From positions 22,243 through 82,416 of the forward strand of contig MPNW01000776.1 of assembly GCA_011800805.1 (NCBI GenBank): DNA of 60,174 bases, read 5' to 3'. The notes below the pieces were generated by a model. That model worked only from the letters and a program-made list of their open reading frames with translations, was not told the origin of the DNA and did no database searches. Shown in pieces: positions 1-12,500 of the stretch (the stretch's first letter is position 1; the number at the start of each line of letters is the position of its first letter). The position numbers and the translations under genes were made by a program. Origin of the DNA: Hirudo medicinalis. Its lineage: Eukaryota; Annelida; Clitellata; Hirudinida; Hirudinidae.

Positions 1-285
1 CGAAAACCTGGTGAAGAAAGAAAGAGGTTTCAGGTAGGAGTTGATTACGTCAGAGAGGGTCGTGCTTCAAGAGTGGAAAGCCAAAGAAATGAAGGAGTGA
101 GATGTCAAGGTCAAACCAGGAGATCTGAGAACCTGTACGTCATGCAACCGAGGTTGGCGGACATGAACTTGGAAAGACAAGCAGAAGTGAAAGTTCCTGC
201 CAGGGCATCATTTGGCGACGATTTGATCGATTCGGCCTCCTTTTTAGATGAGATTGGTGAAGTATTAAACATGTCTCTCTCTTGA
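1..285 (+). CDS. C-terminal fragment of an unidentified gene
   Basis: An open frame runs from the first base of the window to a TGA at 283-285, giving about 94 residues. The product is polar and charged, with many Arg, Glu and Gln residues and an acidic end around ASFGDDLIDSASFLDEIGEV. No domain is recognised. The 5' part lies outside the window, so this is read as the last coding exon of a plus-strand gene. It converges on the minus-strand gene ending at 684. It could be a chance open frame, but the length and absence of low complexity favour coding. Confidence 0.45.
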   Translation, partial: RKPGEERKRFQVGVDYVREGRASRVESQRNEGVRCQGQTRRSENLYVMQPRLADMNLERQAEVKVPARASFGDDLIDSASFLDEIGEVLNMSLS

Positions 286-683
286 TTCTTGACACGAGAA
301 ACGTTGTCCTCGTAGTCGCTTCTTCATTTGTTTGTTACCGCGGCAATTAGATGATGTGTTTTTTATAATCGTAAAAATTGCGAACGTAGCTTCTTAGGCG
401 TCTTCTATTTCAATAGATCCATTTTCGGTCTTATTGCATGGCTGACAAGAGCATTGTTGTGGCCTTAGAGAGCTTAGATGTCATTCATCAGTAAAAAGTA
501 TGACATGCAAGTAATCGAGTATTGCGTGAAAGATCGATGACAATGTCACTGACAAAAATGCTAGCAAACCATGCGATCGAAGTCCTGAGAAACTCTAACA
601 AATTGATTAAAATCCATGAATGAATCCGAATAAAAAATCAATTGCTTGCACTTGAAAGATTCAGTTCACGAGAAAGTTTTAAA
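286..683. other. Convergent intergenic gap
   Basis: This is the space between two convergent stop codons (TGA at 285 on plus, stop at 684 on minus). It probably holds the 3' untranslated regions of both genes. I see no other feature. Confidence 0.4.
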
Positions 684-3598
684 TCAAAAATCTACAGGGA
701 CTCGCTCCAGTTTCGACAGTTTGTTCATTTCGGACAAAGTAATTAACTTTGCTAACACTTCCAAATTCTCCTCCTGAGACAACAAATCAAAGTTGTCTAA
801 CTCTCCGTTTATTACTGGCTCACCGCAAGACTTCGCGATCTTCGCGATATTCGATAATAAGTCCATCCTTGATTTATTTGCTTTCATGTCGACGTAAATA
901 GTCCTTTTTATTTTATTTTTGTTCTCGTTGGCGATGTCTTCTATCGTGATGATGTTCAGCACGTCTTCTTTCAAGAAGATCTTCGGCATACTGCTTTTCA
1001 ATTTAGTCTCATGGAGAATTTCAACAGTTTCTGTCACCGAATCCTTGTGAGAGTTTTTAAGTAATGAAAGAACATCCACAGCTTTAATCCATCCTGGTGA
1101 AATTATCAAAATATATTTTTTAATTTTGTGGTTTTAACGACAAGACCAATTATTACAGTGAGAATGATGATGAGGCTTTGAGATAAAATAAAGTATAAAT
1201 GTATTCATAAAATTGAGTTAAATAAAAATTTATTTGAATGGAATCAAACTCAGACACAGTCAGTTCGTTATTTTATCATAGTGGCATATTGTGAAGTTAG
1301 TAATAAAATTATTTCAAATCCATTCTGACCTTTATCTGTCCCATTATTCTGGCAGTTGTTCTCCTCTGATTTGTTTGGCTTTCCTTTGAGTTTATCCTCA
1401 AAGTCCCACATTTGATACTTGGAAAAACTCTTTTCATCCTCAAACTCATCCATCCAACTTTCATCGATATCATCCAACAAACTGTCATCTGAAGTTGTTT
1501 CAGAACTGTGCAGTTTGCTCGTCTGAGGCAGAAACGTCTTCTTATTTCTTGTTGTTACAGTTTTGTTAGATTCGAAACTGTTAAGTTGGCGTCCTGAAAA
1601 ACATCTTTCCATCGAAGGTTGTTGATCATTTGTTTTGCTTTCTTTCTTCTCATTTGCTCCATTTCTCCTCTGCGACCACTTCTCTCTGAAACCCTTTCTG
1701 GCCATTGTGAAGCTCGTGTTGAAAATTCTGCTAAGAACGCTTTCCTTTCTTTGAGGTTTGGAGTTGTTTTTAGGAACCTTTGCTTCATTTTGTTCTTTTT
1801 CTTGTTTATTCTGCCGTTCTTGTTTCTGCTGCAAATGTTCCTGCTTTTGATGATTTTGGGGTTGGTACTTTGGTTGTTGATGATCTTGGTGTTGCTGGTG
1901 CCTCTGAGAAATTTTCGTGCCTTCAAAACTTTTATTGGAACAAATTGAAGATGTTCCCAGCTTATCAACTTCCGACTGGAGATTACTAAAGATCGAAGCC
2001 TCTTTTGCTTGAACTGCAACATCTCGTTGGTCGAGTTTTGTGGAACTTCCGCTAAAACTGAAGGGTCGATCGTCAGTAGGGGACATGACAAGGGAAACCC
2101 TGTAATTGTCATTTTGCTTGACCACGTCCGTCAAGTCGATTGTGAAACTCAATTCGCTCAAAGATCTTGTGATTGGATGTGATTTGGATCGACTGACAAG
2201 GCTGTTGAGACTGCCACCGATGTCTCTGTTCACATCTCGGTATTCCTCGTGCAGTCTACCACTGAAATCCACCTCGCATGTGTGTCTTCTCACACAACCT
2301 TTTCCTACTGAACTTCTACTTGCTTTTCCCAGAGGAGGCGGTGCACGCTCAGAGGTTTGTTTCGCTGAGTTTTGATCGACGTCATCACTCCATTCACTCG
2401 AAACTGAATGAAGAAGGATGTCTTGAGATTGGGTTCTGTGTGGATCAGTCTTGATGTTGTTCCACTTCACATCTTCGTCGTCATCGATGTATTCAGGTTC
2501 ACTGAAGTATACTGTATCGTTGACATCTTCGTTTCCTACTGATATCCTTGTCACGTTTCTGTATGGCCTACGATGCAAGTTGTGCTGGCGATGATGAAGC
2601 TGATGGACTGAATATCTCTTGATAGATTCTACTCGTTGTCGGTTCGCAGGCTCTTTGCGTCTGAAATGGCCCGAATGAGGCTCACTTTCATTCCTCCTCA
2701 AAGCTCGATTGGTCGTTCCTCCCTCGTAAGTGTTGGAGAAATAATCTGGTGGCTGTGTTTGAATGAAACTTGAAAACTTCTTTTCTGAATGAATCCATCC
2801 ATCGTCTTGCTGTCTGGCGGCTCTTCTTTCGAACGCGAGGCAGTTGTGACTGCCTGTGTTTACGATGATACCTTCGACAATTGGTTCCCCTTTTTTTATC
2901 GGATGACCTCCCGTTCCGACGGTCACCGACGCATCTAGGTTGGACGTTTCCGATCCGGAGTCTTTATAACTGGAATTTGAATGTTCGATAAAGAAACCGC
3001 TGTCTTCAGAATTAGTCAGTGAAGCGTTATTGTCTTCGTTTGATGCTCCAATGGTGTGATTTTCATGAAACCCATTCATGTTTTGACGTCCAGTAGTCTC
3101 GTTTCTCAGAATTTTACTTAAATTGATTTCGTAAACCATTTGCTGATTTCGATTGCGAGTTCCAAAATGATTTGATGGTAAGTGTGAATGTTGGTCATCA
3201 CTTCTGGTAGAGGAAGGCTGTTGTAAGGCAATGCTGAATGATGGCTGAATGTTAATGAATGAATTCTTAACGTTAGGTCTGAAACTCTTATCCGTGCTAT
3301 CTTGTTTCTCAGAAAGAATTTTGAAGCCATTTAAGCGTCTGACGGATTCTGTTTTCTCAAAACGTTCGTGTTTCTTTTGCTCGGCGTTTCTTTTGAAGCC
3401 TGAGTTGTGCGTCGATCGAGTTTTAAGGTCGAATTTAACGGAATTCTTTGAGCACGTGTTTGGTTCTACGGCATGAATGCTCCCTTTGAGAGAAGGCTTC
3501 AAGAATTTTCTCAGCATGTCACGATTAGTAGTAGGCGAGTTTTTCATGAATATTTTTCTCAGTTCTGAGACTGTGGCACTTTGAGGAGTGTTGTCCAT
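684..3598 (-). CDS. Unrecognised 892-residue protein, two coding exons
   Basis: Coding exons are 3598-1330 and 1093-684. The donor after 1330 and the acceptor before 1093 join in phase (GAT AAA G | GA TGG), giving about 892 residues. A splice acceptor lies 16 bases upstream of the ATG, so a 5' untranslated exon probably exists further upstream. The first 756 residues look disordered: Ser, Asn and Arg rich, with a Gln/His/Lys tract at roughly residues 553-606 and an acidic patch near SLLDDIDESWMDEFEDEKSF. The last 135 residues look folded and leucine-rich, containing IFLKEDVLNIITIEDI. No signal peptide or membrane segment is seen. I do not recognise the family and assign no function. The frame is certainly coding, given its length and the matching splice phase. 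Confidence 0.75.
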
Positions 3599-4541
3599 TA
3601 TAGAAAGTGACTTCTGGAAATAAATAAGAGGTAAAGGAAAAATTTTAAAAAGTAATAATCAATGTATATTCATCATATGAATAAATAAATGTATTCATGG
3701 AAATAATAAAAATAAGTATATTATTTGGTTGGATTGATTTTCATAACTTTTCAGTTAACGAAATTAACCTGGCACTATCTGCATTTATCCTTCTGAAGAG
3801 CATGTCGTTTATTTTAGGTACACTAAAAATACCCAGACTTCCATTTTAACACGTCCTTATTTTGTGTCAGTTAAATATTTGTCAACGAAATGTGTGCATG
3901 ACTTTAAAAGTGAACAAGGCGGAAATAAAAAAACACCAACTTTTAAAATAACTTTTAAAATAAAAATCGTAATCATTTAAAAACTTGATCAACAACCGTT
4001 TAGAACTTCCGGTCTCAAAGTGGAGAGACTTCCGGTGGAGAGAATAATCCCAAACGAGCAGTTCAACTGTCGAAACTAAAAACACACATTGAAAAATTGA
4101 ATTTAAGAGCAGACGACTTCAGAGCACGGACTCAAGCGTGCCTCGCATTCTGAAAGGTTCAACATAGTGAAACATCGCTCTGCTCTTCTTCAAATGAATG
4201 ACCGATTTCAATTCAATCCAAGCCGTATGTCAGTTAAAATTCTAAAAACAGCGCAACAATGTGCTCGCCTGTCGACCGACAACTTAAAATAGTCTGACAT
4301 AAAGGACGAATAACTTCTCTCTCTCTCGTGAGGTGTGTCGGTCTGTGGTTAACTGCTTCAGCTCGCTGTTAATGTTGTTTACAACGTAATGTGATGTTAA
4401 ATGTTGTTTATAATGTAATGAGATGTAACAATGTAATGTGACGTTACTGCCATGGTTGATGTAATGCGGTGTTCTTATGGAGATTGAGAGGGGTCTATTT
4501 TGTTGTGGTCTTGAAGTTCTGTTGAATATACACCACTCTAA

Positions 4542-4686
4542 TCAAACTCTGTATCGTTATCGTTATTCCTACTCTGTTATTCAAACTCTGCATCGTTATC
4601 GTTATTCCTACTCTGTTATTCAAACTCTGCATCGTTATCGTTATTCCTACTCTGTTATTCAAACTCTGTATCGTTATCGTTATTCC
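4542..4686 (+). repeat. 39-bp minisatellite, about 3.7 units
   Basis: Tandem units read CAAACTCTGTATCGTTATCG followed by TTATTCCTACTCTGTTATT. Units differ only at single bases (TGT versus TGC before ATCG). The 39-base period is a multiple of three, so open frames run through it on both strands. These are not treated as genes. Confidence 0.85.
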
Positions 4687-4802
4687 TTCGCTAATGAAAT
4701 GCATTTCATTTAATTGCCACAATAGCCTCTAATTTGATCTTTCACAACTTTCTTCAAATTGATTCTCGGTTGACGTAATTTAAATTTTGATATTTAAGTT
4801 TT

Positions 4803-5045
4803 TATTATTATTATTATTATTATTATTGTTGTTTTTTGTTGTTGTTGCTGTTGCTGCTGTTGTTGTCGTCGTCGTTGTTGTTGTGGTTGCAACTGTATCA
4901 TTTGTTTCTGTTGTTGTTGTTGTCGATTGATGTCTCAGTTTTAATGGTAGTTTCAGTGGCTATGATGGTGCCAGTTGTTGCTGTTGTCGATGTTGTTGTT
5001 GTCGATGTTGTTGTTGTTGTTGTTGTTGATGATGTTGCTGTTGTC
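4803..5045 (+). repeat. Imperfect (ATT)n then (TTG)n microsatellite
   Basis: A short ATT run at about 4803-4825 passes into about 200 bases of TTG with GTC and ATG interruptions. The tract reaches almost to the stop codon of the fibrinogen-domain gene at 5050 and would be its 3' untranslated region. Open frames within it are low-complexity artefacts. Confidence 0.85.
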
Positions 5046-5049
5046 GTAG

Positions 5050-6737
5050 TCATGGTTTCTTTCTGATCTTCAGCTGAATGAAAGCAGCTGGCTTGAATCC
5101 TTCTCCGAGGCCGACGAAAAGGGAGGAAATGTCCCTGTTTGGTTCGTAGGCTTCCTGGTTCGAACACCACCATCCAGTGGAGGAATGGATGCTTGGGATT
5201 TGGAGGGCTGGGTTGGGCATGTCCTCGGTCTTGAAGGGTGCCCCGTTGTGTAAGTACAAACCCCCTTTCCTCTCATCCGAGGTGACGAGGTTGAGCTTGT
5301 ACCTCTCGGATTCAGGGCCCACAATGACAGTTTCAAATTCTTCGTGCTCGTAGATCACTTTGCCACAGAGATTTCTGGCTTTTTGTTTAATTAATTTTGT
5401 ATCGCTTCATTTAATGGTCATAATTACAACATAATAATGTATTGCATAATTTGCAACTCTAAATAAACCAGTATGAAGTGGTTGACGTATTACCGGTAAA
5501 TTTATTTAACATCAATGTAATAAATAGTCTGCTAACCGGTGTCTTCCGTTACCAAGGCTTCCATCTTAAGCTCATACTCCCCGTCCTTGGTCATCTGGTG
5601 GAGTCGCTCGAGCCCGAACCAAAAGTTCCTGTCGACGTCCCCAAAACCCTGCTTGTAGTCTTCCCAGTTGATTCGAAAGTTGAGCGTGTCGTCGATCTTA
5701 CGCTGGATGATCTGCCACTCGTCAGGGGAGTCCTCGGAGTATTCCCGGAGTTTGTCCTTTGCTACCTTCAGGTACGGACATCCGTTTTGGTCGAGGACCG
5801 TGTCCTCCAAGTTGATCTTCTTCAGTGTGACTTCCTGCTGTAAGAGGAGTAATTATTTGAGGTCACTGACTCTTTACAAGTATTTAGTTAGTAAACGTGA
5901 TTTTATAGTAATGGTTATAATAACCGGTGATTGGTGATTGGTTGATTGATTGATTTGTTTCTCAGTGATTTATATTTTTATGTCGTTTTTTTTACGACAA
6001 TTATATTATAATATAATATGATATGATATGATATGACATGACATGACATGACATGACATGACATAACGTAACATAACATAATATAATATAATATAATATA
6101 ATATAACGTAATATAATATAACATAATATAATATAATATAACATAACATAACATAATGTAATGTAATATAATATAATATTTTCAAAAGAATAAAGGCAAC
6201 AATAATAATCACCTTACTGTATAATGAACAAGGCATCATCCTGCCCTTCATCCTGACACCCAACACCATCCTCAGTGACACCACCTCATCGAGTATCCGT
6301 TTCAGACCACTTTTTTGCACTCGGATGCACTTTCCAGTCCCGCTCTTGTCCACAAACAGTCCACCACAGTCCACGGACAACGAGCAGAGGGCTGCACAGG
6401 AAACATGCGATGGAGGACTCAGAGACTTTGGACTGTTCTTAGACACTGATGTCCCTTGGAGTCCTGGTGGCTCGTTGTCCGCTTGGTTTGGCTCTGAGTC
6501 TTTCCCGTCGTTGGAACTTTCTCGGAGTGAATTTTTTCCTGTTGGGAAATAACTTTCCACGTCGACAACTGGAGTTTCTTCAGAGTTTTCCTTTCCATTT
6601 CCTGGGCAGAAGCAGTGGTCGTCGACGCAGTTCAGGAGCCGAAACGTGTTTTGAGTTAAGCCTTCCGCTTGCTCGTGTGCCTGAGTCGTCAGGAGGAAGC
6701 ACGCTGAAACTGTCAGGACTGTTTTAAGGTTGTCCAT
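5050..6737 (-). CDS. Secreted PAN-like and fibrinogen-domain protein (FReD)
   Basis: Three exons, 6737-6213, 5837-5537 and 5378-5050, join in phase to about 384 residues. An N-terminal hydrophobic stretch (TVLTVSACFLLTTQ) is a signal peptide. A cysteine-rich segment near residues 115-150 (SCAALCSLSVDCGGLFVDKS) resembles a PAN/apple module. Residues from about 180 to the end are a fibrinogen-related domain: FRINWEDYKQGFGDVDRNFW, FGLERLHQMTK, YELKMEALV, STGWWCSN and the terminal FIQLKIRK. Proteins of this type are secreted lectins or innate-immune recognition factors. Here the usual DxDND calcium loop is absent (FKTEDMPNP instead) and one of the paired cysteines before GWW is missing, so calcium-dependent ligand binding may be altered. 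Intron 1 carries a pentanucleotide repeat. Confidence 0.85.
6001..6180. repeat. Pentanucleotide microsatellite in FReD intron 1
   Basis: About 180 bases of five-base units drift from ATATG through ACATG to ATAAC and ATATA. The tract begins about 30 bases inside intron 1 of the fibrinogen-domain gene (intron 6212-5838) and fills about half of it. Confidence 0.9.
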
Positions 6738-7084
6738 GTCTAAAATGAGGAAATGGGTGAATATTGAATTAATGATAATTAATGTTTATGTCAATAAACA
6801 TTTATATTTAATTAAATTCGTAGCTTCGTGTGATGGCGCTTTTGTGAGGAGTGGAGTTGAAATCGGCAGCCTTAAAAGGATTGCTTGTCAAAGTTTGCAG
6901 ACAATTTTGTTGCCAACTTTTAGAGGTTGTTCAAGCTTTTAGCTCTTTGTTGGTCGATCGATTGAGGTGTGTGTGCACAGTGGAATGGTGTGGTCTGCTT
7001 GGAATGGGGTAGAATTGAGTTAAACTATTATATTTTTGATGTTTCGGTGATGCACTATGAGTTCATATTTGCTTGATGTTCAAA

Positions 7085-7262
<178 letters not shown>

Positions 7263-7639
7263 CTTCCTTACTATTTATTTTACAACTGAAGAAGTACGCG
7301 ATTTAGGCAACATTACCAACACTTGAAAATAATCCGTTACCCTTGGTTGTGATCTTTATCTGTTTTTATTTAGCATTTAAGTTTACATACTGGCATTTTG
7401 CATTTAACAACTCTTCTTGGCAGATATTAAAATCAATTGAGAAAATACTTCCTAATTATAAATGTTCATAAATAAATATTTAATATTATTTAACATATTC
7501 AAGAATAAATAATTAAGACAATGTATTCGAATAGAGAGCTCCTTCGGTCCTTGAAAGAACAAAAGCTGGTTAAATTCGGACCGAGCTCGTGAGGCCAGAA
7601 TTACTGAAATCAGTTGAACAAATAGAAAGAAATATCAGA

Positions 7640-7862
7640 GTCATAATCATTTTTTTTTATTTGTTATTGAATTTTTGTCGTGACTTTTAAAATTAAGTAA
7701 AAGTATGTATCTAATGACTTCTTGGCGATCTTTATAGTGGCAAGGGATCAATTGATGGACTTCAAGGTCACTGAAGCAAGTGCTTTCGAGTTTCTCCCTC
7801 AAGCCTTTAACTGTAGTCAAGGAGGTGGCATTTGAGAGCAAAAGATTCCAGTCGTGGGGCAA
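7640..7862 (-). mobile_element. LINE reverse-transcriptase C-terminal remnant
   Basis: The translation contains LPHDWNLLLSNATSLTTVKG, resembling the conserved C-terminal W-N-x-L block of non-LTR retrotransposon ORF2 proteins (usually P-x-x-W-N-x-L-P followed by a short helix). Only about 70 residues are open, with no reverse-transcriptase core nearby, so it is a dead 3' fragment. The assignment rests on this short pattern. Confidence 0.4.
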
Positions 7863-8060
7863 CTTCCTAAAACTTTAAGTCATTAATATACGCTATTGAA
7901 TGACATGCAACAAAGGGCATGTTGTATTCACATTTAAGGTTTTATTATAAGGTTTATTTTATTTCTGAACCAATCAAACAAACTTCACGGTGTATCCCAA
8001 GGGAATATAGTCCCCGACCAGGGGATAACCTGTTACAAAGATATTGTATTATTGCGACAA

Positions 8061-8200
8061 AAATAATAATAATAATAATTGTTCATTAACGTCCGTTGCA
8101 TAGCTGAACGATTAGGACGGCGCTCCCGCAACGGGATTCGAATCCGTGCTGCCATCGTGAGATGCGTAAGTCTTAACCACTAGACCATGCGGGAGCACAT
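8061..8200 (-). mobile_element. tRNA-derived SINE with perfect 12-bp target duplication
   Basis: Read on the minus strand, the element begins GCTCCCGCATGGTCTAGTGG (A box) and contains GGATTCGAATCCC (B box). It then has a tRNA-unrelated body ending AACGGACGTTAATGAACAA and an (ATT)n tail. The 12-base sequence TTATTGCGACAA lies immediately on both sides (8049-8060 and 8201-8212), a perfect target-site duplication. The anticodon arm does not fold and there is no 3' acceptor match, so this is not a functional tRNA gene. A diverged copy sits at about 38705-38820. Confidence 0.9.
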
Positions 8201-9528
8201 TTATTGCGACAAGTAGATAAGAATCTTAATATAATGGGTAGTATAAGGGTAAAGATGCGAATTTTACTATTGACGAACATGAGAAAATTGACGAATGAAA
8301 GAAATAGATTAACTGGGGGCAATGCTGTGACACAACCGAGGAAAAGTAGGTAAAGTAAATAACTCAACCGATAAAGGGGTGAGGAAATGTAAGTTTCAAC
8401 AATTGGACAGAATATACTTTTTTAACGCCTTTTTAAAGGTTGAATAAATAAATGATAATGCTTGGTCACATTGTTTTATTCTCAGTCGTGCCACTCAAAT
8501 CGTTCGAACATGTGAAATCTTTACAAAAATTCGTGATTATTATCAATTCATGGTTCATACAGGAATTTGGAAACTGAGAGTTAGGACTTTTTACTCAGTT
8601 TTTTAGGACCGAAATTATTAACATAAATACTGGTATTTAGACTTTTTGTTTTCATGGATTTTAGTACTAAAAATCCAAGTTTCAGAAATTTAGGACTTTT
8701 TAGGAAATTTTAGGACCTCTACGAACCATGTCAATTGGTAATATTGGAACTAAAACTTAACTCATGTTTTGAGTAAGCATATTTCATTGTCTTGGACCTA
8801 ATGCCACGAGCTTACAGCAGCCAAATACAAACTCGGACAATAGACAGTACAGACGATAAACAATAAAAAGGTAATCTTAGGATAATCCTCTAATAATCGA
8901 ACGAGGAAGTGCACTTTAGAATACTCCACAATGCTCACCTACTATGACAATGACTTATCTCCAAAACAAACTTATGACTTAATGGAGCAATCCTTAACAG
9001 TAAGAATTGGCTTAAATGCTTACGAGACCAAAGGCAGTGATCGAATTAAGCACTTACTCTACAAACTTTTGGGATTTAAGCAGTAGTAACCATTCCCAAG
9101 ACCTTACCAGAGTGATTCAGCCCAGCATATCTCGAACATACGACACAACATTCTTCCGGAACTCAATTAAAATCAATGCCTTTATTCAACAAAAATTCAA
9201 TAAGCAAACGAATCTTTTAAGAACTTAAGTTTTGGCAGTTGGTCAATTTTTAATTCAGAAAACAACAAATGTTACAGATTGGAATCATGCGTGGAAAAAT
9301 GTCATCTTAATAAATCACTGGAAATCAGGACAAAACGAAAACTGAAAATTAAAAGTTGGAGTTTAAAATCTTAAAAACAAGCAGGAGAAAAATGAAAACG
9401 CACTTCCACCTGGAATGTGAACCTGTCCACGAGGAAGAAATTATTGGGATGTAACAAAATGCTGACGAGCAGTTCAAGGTAATAATACTTTCATTTAATA
9501 ACAGTTCGACCGATCGCTCGGCCCGAGT

Positions 9529-12500
9529 TTAGCTCGGAGGTTTTTGAAAGTAGGCATTAACTAGAGGAGGCGGGGCAGTAGTCCTATTAACTGGCTGCCT
9601 TGGGGAAATGACCTTGGTGCTGCCGATGCCCCACCTCGGAAGATTGGGTTGAACCGAGGGCTGAGACTGCCTCGAAGCGGGAACGCCCGAGTAGTGGGCG
9701 GGATTTCTAGTTGCGGGGCCGACTCTCGAGGGACCGTTGAGATGTTGGGGTCCGTTTGAAGGAGGAACCGTCGGAGACATCGGCTTACCGGGCTGATCTG
9801 CTTCGCCGGATAACTCGTCGAACGAACTGCGGAGATACTTCGGGTCTATGAGGTCTTCACTGTGGATAATAAGCATTTGCGAATACAAATTAATGAGAAG
9901 ATTGCTTTCTAATATTTAACAGCCAACACAATACTAACCAAGTGAGAGGCCTGGAGTTGCTGTTGTTGTTGTTGTTTCTGATGTCGATGAAATTGCCAAC
10001 ATTTCTGTTGTTCGGACCGCTCGGAGGTGTCTGAAGAATCAAGTACATCCTCTCGGATAAGACGCAAAAGGACGACAAAAACATTTAAGTAATGCCTGAA
10101 TTGTTACATTTATTGTTTACTACTTGTTAATTATTACTCATACTAAATCTATTTATTCAAACATCAGCTAGTGATATTTGTTTCAACTGTGGAAAACATT
10201 TTACCCTTGCCTTCTGAGAATAATCCTTCAAATGGTAGACTTGATTCTCATTCAGCTGCTTGCTAAGAAAACTTATCGCTGAAATAATTAATAATTATTA
10301 GTAATATAAGAAATAATTAATGTTAATAATTAATTGATTTGCAGCCAATAAAAATAATAAATATAACACCATTTAAGAATGTTCAATATATTAATAATTA
10401 CCGAATAATCACTTAAATTGATCTAGTTAACTAACTAGTTAAGCAGTCACAACATAAACGCAATAATAATTAGCAGCCAATTAGGCAGATGCAGGAGCAA
10501 TCTGCTGGGCAATGAAAATATTACTTAGACAACAAAGCTGGACAGTTCATCTATCAAACAACCGATGCGCAAAAACATTTCGATACACAAAAATTAAAAT
10601 TAATCAAGTAAAATTAATAAGTTAATTAATTAATTAGCGTTATAAGATCGTCCTGCAAGCAGCATACTTTTATCGTTCTCAGTCAGGGTCTTCCGACACT
10701 TTTCGAGTTCTTCTCTCATTCTCTTGTTGTCCTCTTCGACTCTCCTCGCCTGCTCCGACTTGGAAGAATTGTCCATTCTGAGGTTCTCTATTGACCTCCT
10801 CAGTTCTTCCACGTCCTTCTTGAGGCTCGTGATGACTTCTTCCTGCTTGAAGGAGACGTGCGTCCGTCTGTCCAACTGCGAGGAGTCGAGAATGGGACGT
10901 GAGGAACAGAGGATAATAAAATATCGATGCGAGTGCATGCTCGATCATTTGGTGTGCACGAATGTCACTAACAACTTATCACGACGAGTACGTTACAATA
11001 TATTGTTACAATGTTAACAAATTCACAATTAATCAAGTAATAACGAAATAATTCTCGAACGCATCACAATGAAATGCATCCGCAATCAACCTTGGCCTGC
11101 AGTTCCTTGTTGTCCTCTTTGAAGTGAACGAAGTCGAGGTGCGTCTTCTTCAACTTGTCGACGACTTTCCTCATTTTGTCCTTTTCACTCGCAACTTCCT
11201 TCCTCAAGTGGTCTACCTCCTCCTCCATTCTCCTCTACAAAGTTACCAGTTGTTGCAAACCACAACTATTGTTGATTTTTACTGTTAGTATTAACTAAAT
11301 AAGTTATTAACAGGTAGTAACTTATTATTATCTGTTAGCAACTTAGTATAATAAATTAGTAACCAATTGGTTGTTAGCAACAAGATTTATCAATGCTTTC
11401 GGACATTAGAAGCAACAGTGAACTTACATTTCATGCAGTCTGACTTATATATTACAGTATGTGGATGTATTTAGTCTCCAAAGAATTGAGATTATTTGAT
11501 TTTCCGCTCAACCAAAGCAATCGATTCGATTAAAAGAGAACATTGACAACAATTCATTAATTACCTTCGACTCTCTCTCCAAGTGTAGCTGGTCCCTCTC
11601 CTTCATGAGAAGTTCGTCCTTGACCGTGACCTCCTTGTCGGTCATGTTCATCCGAGTCACGACCTCCGAGAGTTGAACCTCTCGATCGGTCAACTTCTTC
11701 TCCATTGCACCTGCCTCCTTCCTGACCCTGGTGCACTCTGATTGGATGGCTCTCTTCTCCTCTTCGAGCGAGGTCAGGTTGGACTTCAGGTCAGCAATTT
11801 GAACCTCCTGCCTTGATTTTGTCTCCTTCAGACCCTTTGGTGAAAGATTGAACAAATGAAGTAGATGAAAAGAAATTTAAATAAAATTGTGAGACAATAT
11901 ATTGTTGGATGTATACAATACATAAATTAAGACAAAATTAAATATTTTAATGAAAAACTTAAGAATTTTGCTTGTGTGGTTCTCCTGCAAGCCAAATGGC
12001 AAGACATTCATATGCACCTCAAGACAAACGCAGTCGAAATAAATTATCAATCAATCAATCAGCATTAATAATTGTGCATCATCATCATGATTATCATCTT
12101 AGAACCTGCACATTTTCAGTGAGATCAGAAACCTTCTGCTCCACCCTTTTCAATGCTGAGGCATGCCTGTCCTGCAAATCTTTCATTTCATCCTTGTGCC
12201 TCTGTTGCATGTCGTTCAATTTCTGAATATTCAACGAGGAAGGATTTTGTCTCAAATTATTTTAGAATTTCCATTTTTAGATTTTTTAAAACCAAGCACT
12301 CAACATGACATTAGTGGATCATAAGAAGATCATCCTGTGAATAGCAGGATACTTATCTTAATTCAATCTAATCCTACATTCAGCTCAGAATTCCCCCCAC
12401 TAAGAATTAAGTTTGATCGACAAATACTTAATTAAATTAAAATATTTGGCAAACAATTGGTTGAAAAACCGACCTGCAATACATCTCTAACAATAAACTA

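Larger units (their letters stand above)
3599..5049. other. Intergenic region upstream of the 892-residue gene
   Basis: It holds the upstream region of the 892-residue gene and the 3' flank of the fibrinogen-domain gene. Visible contents are the 39-bp minisatellite at 4542-4686 and a long (TTG)n tract at 4826-5045. No further gene is seen. Confidence 0.4.

Noticed and set aside
1555..2112. 185-residue minus-strand frame
   Set aside because: It is an alternative frame inside the 892-residue gene's large exon, without splice support.
4542..4686. CRISPR-like array
   Set aside because: The units are contiguous with no unique spacers, in a eukaryotic context; it is a minisatellite.
8110..8196. 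Functional tRNA gene
   Set aside because: A and B boxes are present, but the anticodon arm and acceptor stem do not pair, and target duplications show it is a SINE.
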